Notes under the pieces: model-generated
Database searches by the model: none
What the model was told of the DNA's origin: nothing
What the model saw: only the letters and a program-made list of their open reading frames with translations
Made by a program: the position numbers and the translations under genes
In this document: one piece after another, positions 1 through 8,936 of the stretch
Layout of the letters: the number at the start of each line of letters is the position of its first letter
Numbering within the stretch: position 1 is the first letter of the stretch
From: Bacteroidia bacterium
GTDB taxonomy: Bacteria > Bacteroidota > Bacteroidia > UBA4408
Direction: 5' to 3'
Assembly: GCA_014376525.1 (NCBI GenBank)
Contig: JACMRI010000052.1
Coordinates: 1 to 33,557, forward strand
DNA: 33,557 bases

Positions 1-338
1 ATTTTATGTACAATACCAATAATAAAAAAGCATAAAAAACTTAAAAACACATACATACGTATAGGCTCTAAATACCGCTGACGACGACCTCCTAAAAACT
101 CTTTAGTTAAAAACCCTGGCTTAAATAATAAGGGAATTATAGTCCCAAAAAATTTAGAATCGAAATGTGTTATATCATTAAAAAAATGACTTACTAAATG
201 CCAAAAAGTATCGTGATGCTCTATATTTTCTTGCCCACACGCATGGCAGTAACGCCCGCTTAATTGTTGTCCACAATTTAAACAATCTTTTTTCTCGCGC
301 TCTTTAAATAGTCGTACTGGAGTATAAGTCGTTTTCAT
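1..338 (-). CDS. DUF3667-type zinc-ribbon membrane protein (partial, 3' end outside window)
   Basis: Only the first 112 codons are present; the gene runs off the left edge. The translation begins MKTTYTPVRLFKEREKKDC. It carries a zinc-ribbon-like motif, CLNCGQQLSGRYCHACGQ, near residues 19-37. Next come HFDSKFFGTIIPLLFKPGFL and GGRRQRYLEPIRMYVFLS, and then a hydrophobic stretch that looks like a first membrane helix. This arrangement (Cys pairs, H-F-D-S-K, P-G-F, then the start of a membrane segment) is what I know from DUF3667 proteins of Bacteroidota, whose function is unknown. The start lies 13 bp after the dxs stop, so it is probably co-transcribed with cdd and dxs. It is missing from the ORF track because no stop is inside the window. 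Confidence 0.75.
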   Translation of the reverse strand, partial: MKTTYTPVRLFKEREKKDCLNCGQQLSGRYCHACGQENIEHHDTFWHLVSHFFNDITHFDSKFFGTIIPLLFKPGFLTKEFLGGRRQRYLEPIRMYVFLSFLCFFIIGIVHK

Positions 339-351
339 TTATTATGTAATA

Positions 352-2274
352 CTAAGCCGTTTGGCTTTTACCTTTATTCATCATTTTGGTAACGCTAACT
401 ATCACTGCATTTGCATCAATATTACATTCGGCATATAACTGGGCTGGTTCTCCGTGTTCAATCCATTCGTCCTTAATACCCAAGCGAGTAACTTGTGCCG
501 TGTAATTATTATCAACCATAAATTCTATAACAGCACTACCCATACCACCCATAATACAACCGTCCTCAATCGTTATTACTTTGCTAAATTTAGTAAACAC
601 TTCGTGTAGTAATAACTCGTCTATAGGTTTAGCAAAACGCATATCATAGTGTGCAACACTTATACCTTGTTTTACAAGGGTTTCAATGGCTTTAGTAACT
701 TCGTTGCCAATATGGCCTATGCTTAATACTGCTATATCATTACCATCTTTTACTTTGCGTCCTGTGCCTATTTTGAGTAGTTTAAATGGTGTTTTCCAAT
801 TTACCATAACGCCATTACCACGTGGGTAGCGTATGCTAAACGGACCATGATTTTCGGCTTGTGCAGTGTACATAAGATTGCGCAATTCTTCCTCGTTCAT
901 AGGTGCACTTACTATCATATTAGGAATGCAGCGGAAGTACGCTATATCAAACGTACCGTGGTGTGTAGGGCCATCGGCACCAGCAAGCCCACCTCTATCC
1001 AAACAGAATATTACATGTAATTTTTGCAAAGCAACATCGTGTACTACTTGATCGTAAGCACGCTGCATAAACGAGGAGTAAATATTACAAAACGGTATCA
1101 TACCTTGTGTAGCCATACCGGCGCTAAATGTAACCGCATGTTGCTCGGCTATACCTACGTCAAACGCACGTGTAGGCATGGCTTTCATCATTATATTAAG
1201 CGATGAACCTGATGGCATTGCGGGAGTTATACCTACTATTTTATCATTCATTTCGGCAAGCTCTACTATGGTGTGCCCAAACACTTCTTGATATTTGGGA
1301 GGTTGTGGAGATGCTGATGTAACTTTTATAATTTCGCCAGTGTCCTTGTTAAACAAACCTGGCGCGTGCCACACTGTTTCGTTTCCTTCTTCGCTAAACT
1401 TATAACCCTTGCCTTTTTTAGTAAGTACGTGCAGTATTTTAGGTCCTGGAATATCTTTTAAATCGGCTAATACTTTTTGCAAATAATCTACATCGTGACC
1501 GTCTACTGGACCAAAATACCTAAAGCTCAACGATTCAAACATATTGCTTTGCGATAGCAACGAAGTTTTTACAGCGTTCTCTATCTTGCTTGCTATCTCT
1601 TGTGCATTAGGTCCAAATTTTGATACTTTGCCCAATAAATCCCATATTTTATCTTTAGCTTTATTATATGTTTTTGAAGTAGTAATATCTGTTAAATATT
1701 CTTTTAACGCCCCTACATTAGGGTCTATACTCATACAGTTATCATTAAGCACTACAAGCAAGTTACTGTTTTCTACACCTGCATGGTTTAGTGCCTCAAA
1801 CGCCATACCTGCCGTCATTGCGCCATCGCCTATTACGGCTATGTGCTGGCGATTATCATTTTGCAAACGGTTAGCTACCGCCATACCCAAAGCTGCACCA
1901 ATACTGGTACTTGAGTGGCCTACACCAAAAGTGTCATACTCACTTTCGCTACGTTTAGGGAAGCCTGATAAACCTTTATACACACGCTGTGTAGCAAAGT
2001 TGGCTCTTCGTCCTGTAAGTATTTTGTGACCGTAGGCTTGATGTCCCACATCCCACACCAATTGGTCGGTTGGAGTGTTAAACACGTAGTGCAATGCTAC
2101 CGTAAGTTCTACTACACCAAGGCTTGCGCCAAAATGCCCACCTTTGGTTGACACTACATCTATAATGTATTGGCGCAACTCGTCGCACACTTGTTTTAAT
2201 TGACGCTCGTTTAACTTGCGCAAATCGTGCGGAGTTACAATGTTTTCTAATAATGGTCCTGCTTTAATTTCCAT
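352..2274 (-). CDS. dxs: 1-deoxy-D-xylulose-5-phosphate synthase
   Basis: Thiamine-diphosphate enzyme that condenses pyruvate with glyceraldehyde 3-phosphate, the first step of the MEP isoprenoid pathway; cytosolic. At 640 aa it has the usual family length. Visible motifs are GHQAYGHK (about residue 77), the ThDP/Mg motif GDGAMTAG (149) continuing to NDN (about 177), and DRGGLAGADGPTHHG in the pyrimidine-binding half. The start MEIKAGPLLENI fits the family N-terminus. It lies 24 bp after cdd and 13 bp before the DUF3667 gene, all on the minus strand, so the three probably share a transcript. Nothing is missing or truncated. Confidence 0.97.
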   Translation of the reverse strand: MEIKAGPLLENIVTPHDLRKLNERQLKQVCDELRQYIIDVVSTKGGHFGASLGVVELTVALHYVFNTPTDQLVWDVGHQAYGHKILTGRRANFATQRVYKGLSGFPKRSESEYDTFGVGHSSTSIGAALGMAVANRLQNDNRQHIAVIGDGAMTAGMAFEALNHAGVENSNLLVVLNDNCMSIDPNVGALKEYLTDITTSKTYNKAKDKIWDLLGKVSKFGPNAQEIASKIENAVKTSLLSQSNMFESLSFRYFGPVDGHDVDYLQKVLADLKDIPGPKILHVLTKKGKGYKFSEEGNETVWHAPGLFNKDTGEIIKVTSASPQPPKYQEVFGHTIVELAEMNDKIVGITPAMPSGSSLNIMMKAMPTRAFDVGIAEQHAVTFSAGMATQGMIPFCNIYSSFMQRAYDQVVHDVALQKLHVIFCLDRGGLAGADGPTHHGTFDIAYFRCIPNMIVSAPMNEEELRNLMYTAQAENHGPFSIRYPRGNGVMVNWKTPFKLLKIGTGRKVKDGNDIAVLSIGHIGNEVTKAIETLVKQGISVAHYDMRFAKPIDELLLHEVFTKFSKVITIEDGCIMGGMGSAVIEFMVDNNYTAQVTRLGIKDEWIEHGEPAQLYAECNIDANAVIVSVTKMMNKGKSQTA

Positions 2275-2298
2275 ACTAAATGTGTGTGCTAAAAAAAT

Positions 2299-2796
2299 TT
2301 ATTTTCCTTTTAAACTATCTGAATTAAATGCCAGTGGTAGCAAATCGAAAACGCTTTCGGTCATCCATATTTCGTCGTTGTCGCAGGTCATATACACTTT
2401 TATTTTTTGTTTTTGTTTGTACTCGTATTCCGCTAACGCTTGTCGGCACGAGCCACAGGGCGTTATAGGTTGTATGAGTTTGTAGTTGGGCGAAAATGCC
2501 GATAAAAAAACCGTAACCACTTTGGCTGTGGGATATAGCGCTGATGCGCTAAAAACGGCTACGCGCTCGGCACACATAGCACTTGGGTAGGCTGCATTTT
2601 CTTGATTATTACCCAATACTATTTTACCATTATCCAATAACAAAGCGCAACCTACATTAAACAGAGAGTAGGGCGCGTAGGCTTGCGTAGCAGCTTGTTT
2701 GGCATTAGTAAATAACTCTTGCTCTTGCGCTGATAGTGCCTTTACATTTGCAAATACTTGGTACTGGGTTGTTATGGTTTTTATAGTGGTGTTCAT
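2299..2796 (-). CDS. cdd: Cytidine deaminase
   Basis: Hydrolytic deamination of cytidine and deoxycytidine to (deoxy)uridine in pyrimidine salvage. The zinc site is complete: C74-A-E76 in MCAERVA and P-C114-G-S-C117 in PCGSCRQ, with Glu76 as the expected proton shuttle. Three cysteine ligands mark the homotetrameric class rather than the E. coli dimeric class. At 165 aa it is longer than the roughly 130-aa Bacillus type because of an N-terminal extension of about 35 residues. It is the first gene before dxs (24-bp gap). A weak inverted repeat around ATGGTAAAATTACCAT lies upstream, between it and the peptidase gene. Confidence 0.95.
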   Translation of the reverse strand: MNTTIKTITTQYQVFANVKALSAQEQELFTNAKQAATQAYAPYSLFNVGCALLLDNGKIVLGNNQENAAYPSAMCAERVAVFSASALYPTAKVVTVFLSAFSPNYKLIQPITPCGSCRQALAEYEYKQKQKIKVYMTCDNDEIWMTESVFDLLPLAFNSDSLKGK

Positions 2797-2909
2797 ATTT
2801 TAAATGGAGGCAACTGATTACGATAACTGAATATTATTAATGGTAAAATTACCATAATATTTTATTTAATTAACTAAAGAAAATACTATCAATTTGAAGC
2901 GTGTTTTGA

Positions 2910-5108
2910 CTATAAGTTTTTTTGTAAAAAATCAAACATTTTAGTGTATAAATGTAAGCGAGTATTTTCGCCCGATATGCCATGTGCTTTATTGGTATAT
3001 ATCATCTGGTCGAACGGTTTGTTAGATTTTACAAGGGCTGCACTCATTTCCATGGAGTTTTGCACGTGCACATTATCATCGGCACTGCCGTGTACTAATA
3101 GGTATGCACCTTTCAAACTATCGGTAAAATTTATGGGAGAATTATCGTCGTAACCCTTAGCGTTATCTTGTGGTGTAAGTAGGAAACGCTCCGTATAAAT
3201 ACTATCATAATAACGCCAGTTAGTAACAGGTGCAACGGCTATACCCGCTTTAAAATAAGCCGATCCTTTGGTCATACACAAGGATGTTAAATATCCGCCA
3301 AAACTCCAGCCCATACAGGCTATACGTGTTTTATCTACATAAGGTAATGTACCTAAATATTTTGCTACTTCTATTTGATCTTCCACTTCTAATTTACCTA
3401 AATTTTTGTACGTAGCTTTTTTAAATGCGTTGCCTCTATTGGGCGTACCTCTATTATCAACACATACTACAATGTAACCTTTTTGTGCCAAAAACTGATG
3501 CCACCAATAGTTTGCTCCGCCCCATTCGCTTTCTACTTCGGCTTTGCCTGGTCCACCATAATAGGTTTGAAACACTGGGTATTTTTTATTTGCATCAAAG
3601 TTGGTAGGTTTTACCATGTAACCGTTTAGTAGCGTGCCGTCAGTAGCTTTTACTATTATCATTTCTACTGGGCTTGTGTTTATGGTTTTTATGGTGGATA
3701 GTAGTGTTGCATTATCTTCTAACACACGTACTGTTTTGCCTGTTTTAGTTTCGTACAATGCAACATTATAGGGAACGCCAAATGCACTGTTGGTGCATAT
3801 AAAATAAGCATAGTTAGCACTAAAACTAACCGTATTAGCCCCCTGCTTAGAGGTAATTTGGCGTTTGTTAGCCCCATTAAAATCTATTACATAGGTATGG
3901 TCTTCGCTTGGGTGTACTTCGGTACTGCTGTAATAAATAAGTTTGTTTTTTTCGTCTATGCCATGTAGTTTTTTTACGTCAAAATTACCCTTGGTAATAA
4001 GACTTTTAGCACCTGTGGCATAGTCGTAATTGTATAAATGTATGTAGCCATCTTCGTCAGAAAGCAATATTACATTTTTGCCGTCGGTGGTGGGATAAAA
4101 AAAGTTTTCTTGTCCTTCGCTTATGTCTATGTATTTCTCATCGGTACGTGTGTACCACTTATTGGCTTTGCCATTGGTGGCATCAACAGTATAAATATCT
4201 AATTTGTTTTGTGCCCTATTTAGCGTGCTTACCATAAGCGTGCCCGATTGATGCCACGCTATGCGAGGTATATATTCGTACTGCGCAGCATCAATATTAA
4301 CTTTGATAGTTGTACCTTTTTCAATGTCAAAAATATGTATTGTTACTACACTATTTTTTTCGCCTGCTTTAGGGTATTTAAATTTATTATCAGCTGGGTA
4401 TAGGCCATTAAACATAGTCATATTAAATTCTTTTACCTCACTTTCATCAAATTTAAAATAGGCTATTTTTTTACCGTCGTTACTCCAATAAAATGCTCTA
4501 TCAAACCCAAATTCCTCTTCATATACCCAATCGGTAGTGCCGTTTATTATGTTGTTGCGCTTACCGTCAAACGTTATTTGTTGTGCTGTGTTTGCGCCTA
4601 TTTTTTTCACAAACAAATTATTTTTTTGCACATAAGCAATGGCGCTACTTTGCGGGTTAAATGCGGGCAGTTGTTGTTTTATTACATCGTCTAACAATTC
4701 TACTTTGTTGGTTGATAGGTCCACTACTACATAAGCTGCATCAAACGAATGACGGTATATTTGGCTACGATTAGTAGTAAGTATTAATTTCGTTTCTTTA
4801 GCATCAAACAAATAATCATCAAACAAAATTTCTTCGTTATTTATAGGGTTGTGCAACGTAGCCGATGATAGTAAGGTAGCTGTTTTTTTGCCAGTTTTAT
4901 AATTGTATTTGTTTATAACTGCATGTTCGCCATCGTCTTCCAACACAGTATAATGCTCACCATCATTCATATTATTAAGCCCATCTATGTTTTTGGCTCT
5001 TAACTTACTGCCTTTCCAAATATCCTCTATCGTAATATTTTGTTTTTGTGCTCGTGTAGTTGTTGTGACCAACATGAGTATTACTATTATTAATTTTGAC
5101 ACTTTCAT
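2910..5108 (-). CDS. Secreted S9 family peptidase, dipeptidyl peptidase IV type
   Basis: Serine exopeptidase expected to release N-terminal dipeptides in the periplasm or outside the cell. Residues 1-20 form a signal peptide ending TTTTRAQ. An N-terminal beta-propeller follows (about 90-470) and contains DWVYEEEF, whose double Glu grips the substrate amino terminus in DPP-IV enzymes. The C-terminal alpha/beta hydrolase domain has GWSFGGY with Ser602, Asp677 in GSADDNVH and His709 in KAHGI. The Asp-His spacing of 32 residues equals that of human DPP4 (by memory). At 732 aa the length is normal. It appears to be a single-gene unit, with a possible -7 box at 5139-5146. Substrate preference (Xaa-Pro or other) cannot be read from the sequence. 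Confidence 0.93.
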   Translation of the reverse strand: MKVSKLIIVILMLVTTTTRAQKQNITIEDIWKGSKLRAKNIDGLNNMNDGEHYTVLEDDGEHAVINKYNYKTGKKTATLLSSATLHNPINNEEILFDDYLFDAKETKLILTTNRSQIYRHSFDAAYVVVDLSTNKVELLDDVIKQQLPAFNPQSSAIAYVQKNNLFVKKIGANTAQQITFDGKRNNIINGTTDWVYEEEFGFDRAFYWSNDGKKIAYFKFDESEVKEFNMTMFNGLYPADNKFKYPKAGEKNSVVTIHIFDIEKGTTIKVNIDAAQYEYIPRIAWHQSGTLMVSTLNRAQNKLDIYTVDATNGKANKWYTRTDEKYIDISEGQENFFYPTTDGKNVILLSDEDGYIHLYNYDYATGAKSLITKGNFDVKKLHGIDEKNKLIYYSSTEVHPSEDHTYVIDFNGANKRQITSKQGANTVSFSANYAYFICTNSAFGVPYNVALYETKTGKTVRVLEDNATLLSTIKTINTSPVEMIIVKATDGTLLNGYMVKPTNFDANKKYPVFQTYYGGPGKAEVESEWGGANYWWHQFLAQKGYIVVCVDNRGTPNRGNAFKKATYKNLGKLEVEDQIEVAKYLGTLPYVDKTRIACMGWSFGGYLTSLCMTKGSAYFKAGIAVAPVTNWRYYDSIYTERFLLTPQDNAKGYDDNSPINFTDSLKGAYLLVHGSADDNVHVQNSMEMSAALVKSNKPFDQMIYTNKAHGISGENTRLHLYTKMFDFLQKNL

Positions 5109-5138
5109 TTTTTAGTTTTTGTAATAATTATGGTTACA

Positions 5139-5146
5139 CGAATGTA
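5139..5146 (-). promoter_or_regulatory. Possible -7 box of the DPP-IV gene
   Basis: On the minus strand the sequence is TACATTCG, 7 of 8 matches to the Bacteroidota -7 consensus TAnnTTTG, about 30 bp before the start codon. The -33 region is only T-rich, with no clear TTTG. Found by eye. Confidence 0.35.
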
Positions 5147-5248
5147 GTCTATTACTGTATGAAAAAACAAAAAAAGTGCTACAATTTAATACTGTCATAC
5201 TCTTTTTTTTTTGCTTGTTAATAGGTAGATAAAAACGGTTATTCACTT

Positions 5249-5461
5249 TTATTTTATTACGACAATTGGTTTGTTTAAACGTTGATTACCAATTGTAAAA
5301 ATGTAATCACCATTGGCTACAACTTTAATATTTAATTCGTTTAACACAATGTTAAATTCTTTAACTAACTTTCTATACATAGTAAGTAAACTAATTTTGT
5401 TATTATTGACATTGCTTTCTATTTGTAATGTATTAGTTGCGAGATTAGTATAAATGCTCAT
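5249..5461 (-). CDS. Hypothetical 70-aa protein
   Basis: A 70-codon ORF starting at an ATG. I do not recognise the product. It has no signal peptide, membrane helix or cysteine. It is rich in Asn, Ile and Val and ends with a beta-rich stretch (NGDYIFTIGNQ). The region is AT-rich, so an ORF of this length by chance is possible. The neighbouring gene in the same direction (DPP-IV) begins 140 bp downstream. The leader is A-rich as for many genes here, but no good promoter was seen. It could be a real small protein or the remains of a larger one, since the adjoining 480 bp also looks eroded. Confidence 0.35.
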   Translation of the reverse strand: MSIYTNLATNTLQIESNVNNNKISLLTMYRKLVKEFNIVLNELNIKVVANGDYIFTIGNQRLNKPIVVIK

Positions 5462-5893
5462 TTAGTTTGCATTTTTATTTTTATAAAACAAAATAGGTAA
5501 AATATTAACCTATATAAAAGGACTTTCTGTTGCTTTACAGCCCAATACAAGCGGGCAACTTATGAAGCTACTAATCATTTCCTTTTCTAATTCTACATTA
5601 ACAGTTAGAATTTTCTTTGCCAGCTAACAAACAAGCACTCCATGTTTGGTGTACGCAAAAAATTAGGATTGTACACGAAAATTGTATGCTGGTATATCTA
5701 TCAGGTTTTAAAATGCCAGCATTTACAGTCCATATTTTATTTAATACATTAGTAGATGAACCATTGCAGTTTTGAGGCCATGCAGACCATGCATAAGCCT
5801 TATTTTAATGTACACTTAATTTTTCGTTATTGGTTGATGTTACTCAACTTTTATTTAAGGTACTTATTTTATCAAATAATGTTTTTTTAATTA
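5462..5893. other. Intergenic stretch without a supported gene; possible eroded coding remnant
   Basis: No ORF with a start codon is convincing here. On the minus strand a start-less open frame runs from 5806 to 5598, about 69 codons. It encodes KAYAWSAWPQNCNGSSTNVL followed by a Cys- and Trp-containing tail, which is unusual for random AT-rich DNA. It may be the remnant of a secreted protein, but I do not recognise a family. The plus strand also stays open for about 30 codons around 5520-5627, without features. No terminator or tRNA was seen. Confidence 0.3.
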
Positions 5894-5923
5894 TTGCTAA
5901 GTCCATCTCATTGTTTACATTTG
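5894..5923 (+). promoter_or_regulatory. Promoter of prs
   Basis: A perfect Bacteroidota -7 box, TACATTTG (5916-5923), is preceded by TTG at 5894-5896 with a 19-bp spacer, matching the TTTG-N19-21-TAnnTTTG layout of the primary sigma factor. The prs ATG lies 22 bp beyond the box, after an A-rich leader. Confidence 0.7.
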
Positions 5924-5945
5924 CACAAGCAAAAAACAAACCCTT

Positions 5946-6878
5946 ATGTCAAATCCAATAAAAATTTTTACAGGTACAGGTACACGTTATTTATCGGAGC
6001 AAATAGCAACTTCATACGGTACTAATTTAGGTAATGTTATACGCACTAATTTTAGCGATGGCGAGTATCAAACTAGCTTTGAAGAAACTGTACGTGGTTG
6101 CGATGTATTTATTATACAATCTACGTTTCAGCCAACTGATAATTTGTTTGAATTATTGCTAATGGTTGATGCTGCTAAACGTGCATCGGCACATAAAGTA
6201 ATAGCTGTAATGCCTTATTTTGGCTGGGCCAGGCAAGACCGCAAAGACAAACCTCGTGTAGCTATTGGTGCTAAATTAGTTGCCGATTTGTTAGCTGCAG
6301 CAGGAGTGGATAGAGTTATGACGATGGATTTACATGCCGACCAAATACAAGGGTTTTTTAATGTTCCAGTTGATCATTTGTACGCATCAACTTTGTTTTT
6401 GGATCACATACGTAGCTTAAAATTAGACAACTTAATAATAGCCGCACCAGACATGGGTGGTAGCAAGCGTGCCAACGCTTACGCCAAACACCTGGGTTGC
6501 GATATAGTTATATGCTATAAACAACGCTCAGCTGCCAACGTAATAGACAGCATGACGGTAATAGGCGAAGTAGAAGGTAAAAACGTAATAATAGTAGATG
6601 ATATATGCGACACCGCAGGCACACTTACCAAAGCGGCAGATATGATGATGCAAAAAGGTGCATTGAGCGTTCGTGCAGTGTGTACACACGCAATATTAAG
6701 TGGCGAGGCATATGAAAACCTCGAAAAATCGGCCATTAAGGAATTAGTAGTAACAGACACTATACCACTAAAGCAACATAGCGATAAAATAAAAGTAGTA
6801 TCGGTAGCTAACTTGTTTGCCGATGTAATAAATCGTGTAAATTCGCACGAAAGTATTAGTTCGCATTTTATATTTTAA
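5946..6878 (+). CDS. prs: Ribose-phosphate pyrophosphokinase
   Basis: Makes PRPP from ribose 5-phosphate and ATP for purine, pyrimidine, histidine and NAD synthesis; cytosolic. At 310 aa it has the class I length. Motifs include the N-terminal F-S-D-G-E block (NFSDGEYQTSFEETVRGCDV), YFGWARQDRK, MTMDLHADQIQGFF and the PRPP-binding loop VDDICDTAGTL. The start MSNPIKIFTGTGTRYLSE fits, 22 bp after a perfect -7 box. It is followed by rplY, a pairing common in bacteria. A separate -7 box in the short gap suggests rplY can also be transcribed on its own. Confidence 0.97.
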   Translation: MSNPIKIFTGTGTRYLSEQIATSYGTNLGNVIRTNFSDGEYQTSFEETVRGCDVFIIQSTFQPTDNLFELLLMVDAAKRASAHKVIAVMPYFGWARQDRKDKPRVAIGAKLVADLLAAAGVDRVMTMDLHADQIQGFFNVPVDHLYASTLFLDHIRSLKLDNLIIAAPDMGGSKRANAYAKHLGCDIVICYKQRSAANVIDSMTVIGEVEGKNVIIVDDICDTAGTLTKAADMMMQKGALSVRAVCTHAILSGEAYENLEKSAIKELVVTDTIPLKQHSDKIKVVSVANLFADVINRVNSHESISSHFIF

Positions 6879-6884
6879 AAATAA

Positions 6885-6892
6885 TACATTTG
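6885..6892 (+). promoter_or_regulatory. -7 box in front of rplY
   Basis: TACATTTG is identical to the prs -7 box and is followed by the same GCACAA. It lies in the prs-rplY gap, 33 bp before the rplY ATG. The -33 side is poor (TTCG rather than TTTG), so this may be a secondary promoter. Confidence 0.5.
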
Positions 6893-6925
6893 CACAACAA
6901 TTAACAATAACAACAAACAAAAATA

Positions 6926-7531
6926 ATGAAAACAATATCATTGAGCGGTTCGTTACGCGCGGACGTAGGAAGTACAAATGCTAAAGCAGTGCGCTTGGCA
7001 GGTCATGTGCCTTGTGTAGTATACGGAGGTAAAGACCAAAAGTTTTTTCAGGTGGATTTACGCCATATTGAAAAATGTTTAACAACACCTGAAGTGTACT
7101 GTTTTAACTTAGATATAGCTGGCGAAAAGCGCAGTGCTATAGTACAAGAAGTACAGTTTCACCCAATAACAGATGCTATAACACACGTAGATTTCTTGGA
7201 AGTTGATGCTAAAAAAGCAATACGTATTGGTTTACCATTTAAGATAGTAGGTAACTCGGAAGGGGTAAAAGCAGGGGGTAAATTGGTAAAAGGTTTACGT
7301 AAGATTAAAGTAGAAGGTTTTCTAGAAAACATTCCAGATACGATTGAAGTTGACGTAACTGCATTAAACATTGGTAATTCAGTAAAAATTAAAGATCTAA
7401 AATTAGATAACGTAAAATTATTAGATGGTCCAAATGTTGTTGTTGCTCGTGTTGAAATGACTCGTGCTGCAGCTGCCGCTGCCGCCGAAGCTGCTAAAAC
7501 TGCTTCTACACCACCAAAAAAGAAAAAATAA
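6926..7531 (+). CDS. rplY: 50S ribosomal protein bL25, long (Ctc/TL5) form
   Basis: Binds 5S rRNA in the large ribosomal subunit. The N-terminal L25 domain covers residues 1-95 (LSGSLRADVGSTNAKAVR, then VPCVVYGG and VQEVQFHPITDAITHVDFLE). A C-terminal beta domain follows (about 96-180, with GLPFKIVGNSEGVKAGGKL). The protein ends in an Ala-rich and Lys-rich tail, AAAAAAAEAAKTASTPPKKKK. At 201 aa it is the two-domain Ctc-like version, not the 94-aa E. coli version. It follows prs and ends 35 bp before a perfect hairpin terminator. The gene pth, which often follows in other bacteria, is not next here. Confidence 0.95.
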   Translation: MKTISLSGSLRADVGSTNAKAVRLAGHVPCVVYGGKDQKFFQVDLRHIEKCLTTPEVYCFNLDIAGEKRSAIVQEVQFHPITDAITHVDFLEVDAKKAIRIGLPFKIVGNSEGVKAGGKLVKGLRKIKVEGFLENIPDTIEVDVTALNIGNSVKIKDLKLDNVKLLDGPNVVVARVEMTRAAAAAAAEAAKTASTPPKKKK

Positions 7532-7565
7532 TTAGCTGATTTAGCAACAAATCAAAAATTAAATT

Positions 7566-7607
7566 AAAAAGGGTTTAAAAATCAATACTGATTTTTAAAC
7601 CCTTTTT
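7566..7607. terminator. Bidirectional terminator hairpin between rplY and purS
   Basis: Perfect 19-bp inverted repeat, AAAAAGGGTTTAAAAATCA, with a 4-nt loop (ATAC). The outer A5/T5 ends supply a U-tract in both directions. It separates two convergent genes, rplY (+) and purS (-), so it can serve both. Confidence 0.9.
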
Positions 7608-7654
7608 AATAAAATAACTTTTTGATTTCGGTAATTAAAAAAATAGTTATTCAA

Positions 7655-7906
7655 TTATTCTTCAGTAATAGTTATGCTATATTCTTCCATAATTTGATTG
7701 CACAATAATTTTTTGCAAGCATCGTCGGCAGCAGTAGTAGCAAGGGCTACCGAAGCAGCTTTTATTTGCAAAGTAATGTGTTTGCCTATGCGCACATTGC
7801 TTATTTGTGGCAAGCCTATATTAGTCATACTTTGTGTTACGGCTTTACCTTGTGGGTCTAACAAGGCTTTGTGAGGCATTATGTTTATGTGCGCTATGTA
7901 GTTCAT
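7655..7906 (-). CDS. purS: Phosphoribosylformylglycinamidine synthase subunit PurS
   Basis: Small subunit of the PurL-PurQ-PurS FGAM synthase, the fourth step of de novo purine synthesis, where it helps couple the glutaminase to the synthetase. At 83 aa it has the family length. Recognised by ALLDPQGKAVTQSMTNIGL, then NVRIGKHITLQI, and the C-terminal CKKLLCNQIMEEYSITI, which all match PurS. It lies 65 bp after accA, with the shared hairpin downstream. PurL and PurQ are not in the window. Having PurS implies the organism uses the three-part enzyme rather than the single long PurL found in many other Bacteroidota (inference). Confidence 0.9.
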   Translation of the reverse strand: MNYIAHINIMPHKALLDPQGKAVTQSMTNIGLPQISNVRIGKHITLQIKAASVALATTAADDACKKLLCNQIMEEYSITITEE

Positions 7907-7971
7907 TGTATTAGTTTGGGATTAATGTTAAAGTATTATTGAGCTAATAATTATTATGCAACCGTATTGCC

Positions 7972-8925
7972 TTATTCTACCACCACACCCATATTACAAA
8001 ACTTATCAATACGTTGGTTGATGCGCTCTTCTGGGTTTATAGCGTCTAGTTCTTTAAGGTATGTTATTATATGTTGCTTTACTATTTGATGGGCTTCGGG
8101 TATGTTATTATGCGCGCCACCTATGGGTTCGGGTATTATAGCATCTACTAACTTATTTTCTAACATATCTTTTGCAGTAAGTTTTAAGGCTTCGGCAGCG
8201 GTTTCTTTATTGTCCCAATTGCGCCATAAGATAGATGAGCACGACTCTGGCGAAATAACCGAGTACCAAGTGTTTTCCAGCATACACACTTTATCACCCA
8301 CACCTATTCCTAATGCTCCGCCCGATGCTCCTTCGCCCAATATTATGCATATAACAGGCACTTTAAGTTGCGCCATTTCAAATATATTGCGTGCAATGGC
8401 CTCGCCTTGACCTCGCTCTTCGGCTTCTAAACCTGGGTAGGCGCCTGGGGTATCTATAAACGTTACAATGGGTTTATTAAATCGTTCGGCTAACTTAAAC
8501 AAGCGCAATGCCTTGCGATAGCCCTCTGGGTTGGCCATACCAAAGCGGCGTATTTGACGCATTTTAGTATTAATGCCTTTTTGCTGTCCTACAAACATTA
8601 CGGTACGTCCGTCTATCTGTCCAAAACCGCCTATCATGGCTTTATCATCGCCTACGGTACGGTCGCCGTGTAGTTCTATAAATGTATTATCGCTTACGGC
8701 GTCCATGTAGCTAAGCGAGTACGGACGGTCTGGGTGGCGGCTTGCCTGCACACGTTGCCACGCACTAAGGTTAGCGTATATTTCTTTGCGTGTAGTTATA
8801 ATTTTAGCTTCTAATTCGGCTACTGCCGATGCTACGTCTACTTGTGTTTTTTCGGCAGTTTCGTTTAGTTGTTCTAACTGCTCCACGAGTAATTGTATTG
8901 GTTTTTCAAATTCTAAATAGGTCAT
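7972..8925 (-). CDS. accA: Acetyl-CoA carboxylase carboxyltransferase subunit alpha
   Basis: Alpha half of the carboxyltransferase that moves CO2 from biotin to acetyl-CoA to make malonyl-CoA for fatty acid synthesis; cytosolic. At 317 aa it has the usual length. Motifs include [56 protein letters not shown] and the oxyanion-forming [15 protein letters not shown]. The N-terminal coiled region ([15 protein letters not shown]) is present. It begins 11 bp after the nuoG stop, so the two are probably co-transcribed. purS may be a third gene of the unit. Confidence 0.97.
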   Translation of the reverse strand: MTYLEFEKPIQLLVEQLEQLNETAEKTQVDVASAVAELEAKIITTRKEIYANLSAWQRVQASRHPDRPYSLSYMDAVSDNTFIELHGDRTVGDDKAMIGGFGQIDGRTVMFVGQQKGINTKMRQIRRFGMANPEGYRKALRLFKLAERFNKPIVTFIDTPGAYPGLEAEERGQGEAIARNIFEMAQLKVPVICIILGEGASGGALGIGVGDKVCMLENTWYSVISPESCSSILWRNWDNKETAAEALKLTAKDMLENKLVDAIIPEPIGGAHNNIPEAHQIVKQHIITYLKELDAINPEERINQRIDKFCNMGVVVE

Positions 8926-8936
8926 ATAATGTTGTA

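Noticed and set aside
1544-2029. 161-aa plus-strand ORF
   Set aside because: It is the antisense of dxs, which has complete catalytic motifs; no family features.
2831-2861. Inverted repeat near ATGGTAAAATTACCAT as terminator of the peptidase gene
   Set aside because: Stem of about 7 bp, AT-rich and without a clear U-tract; too weak to list.
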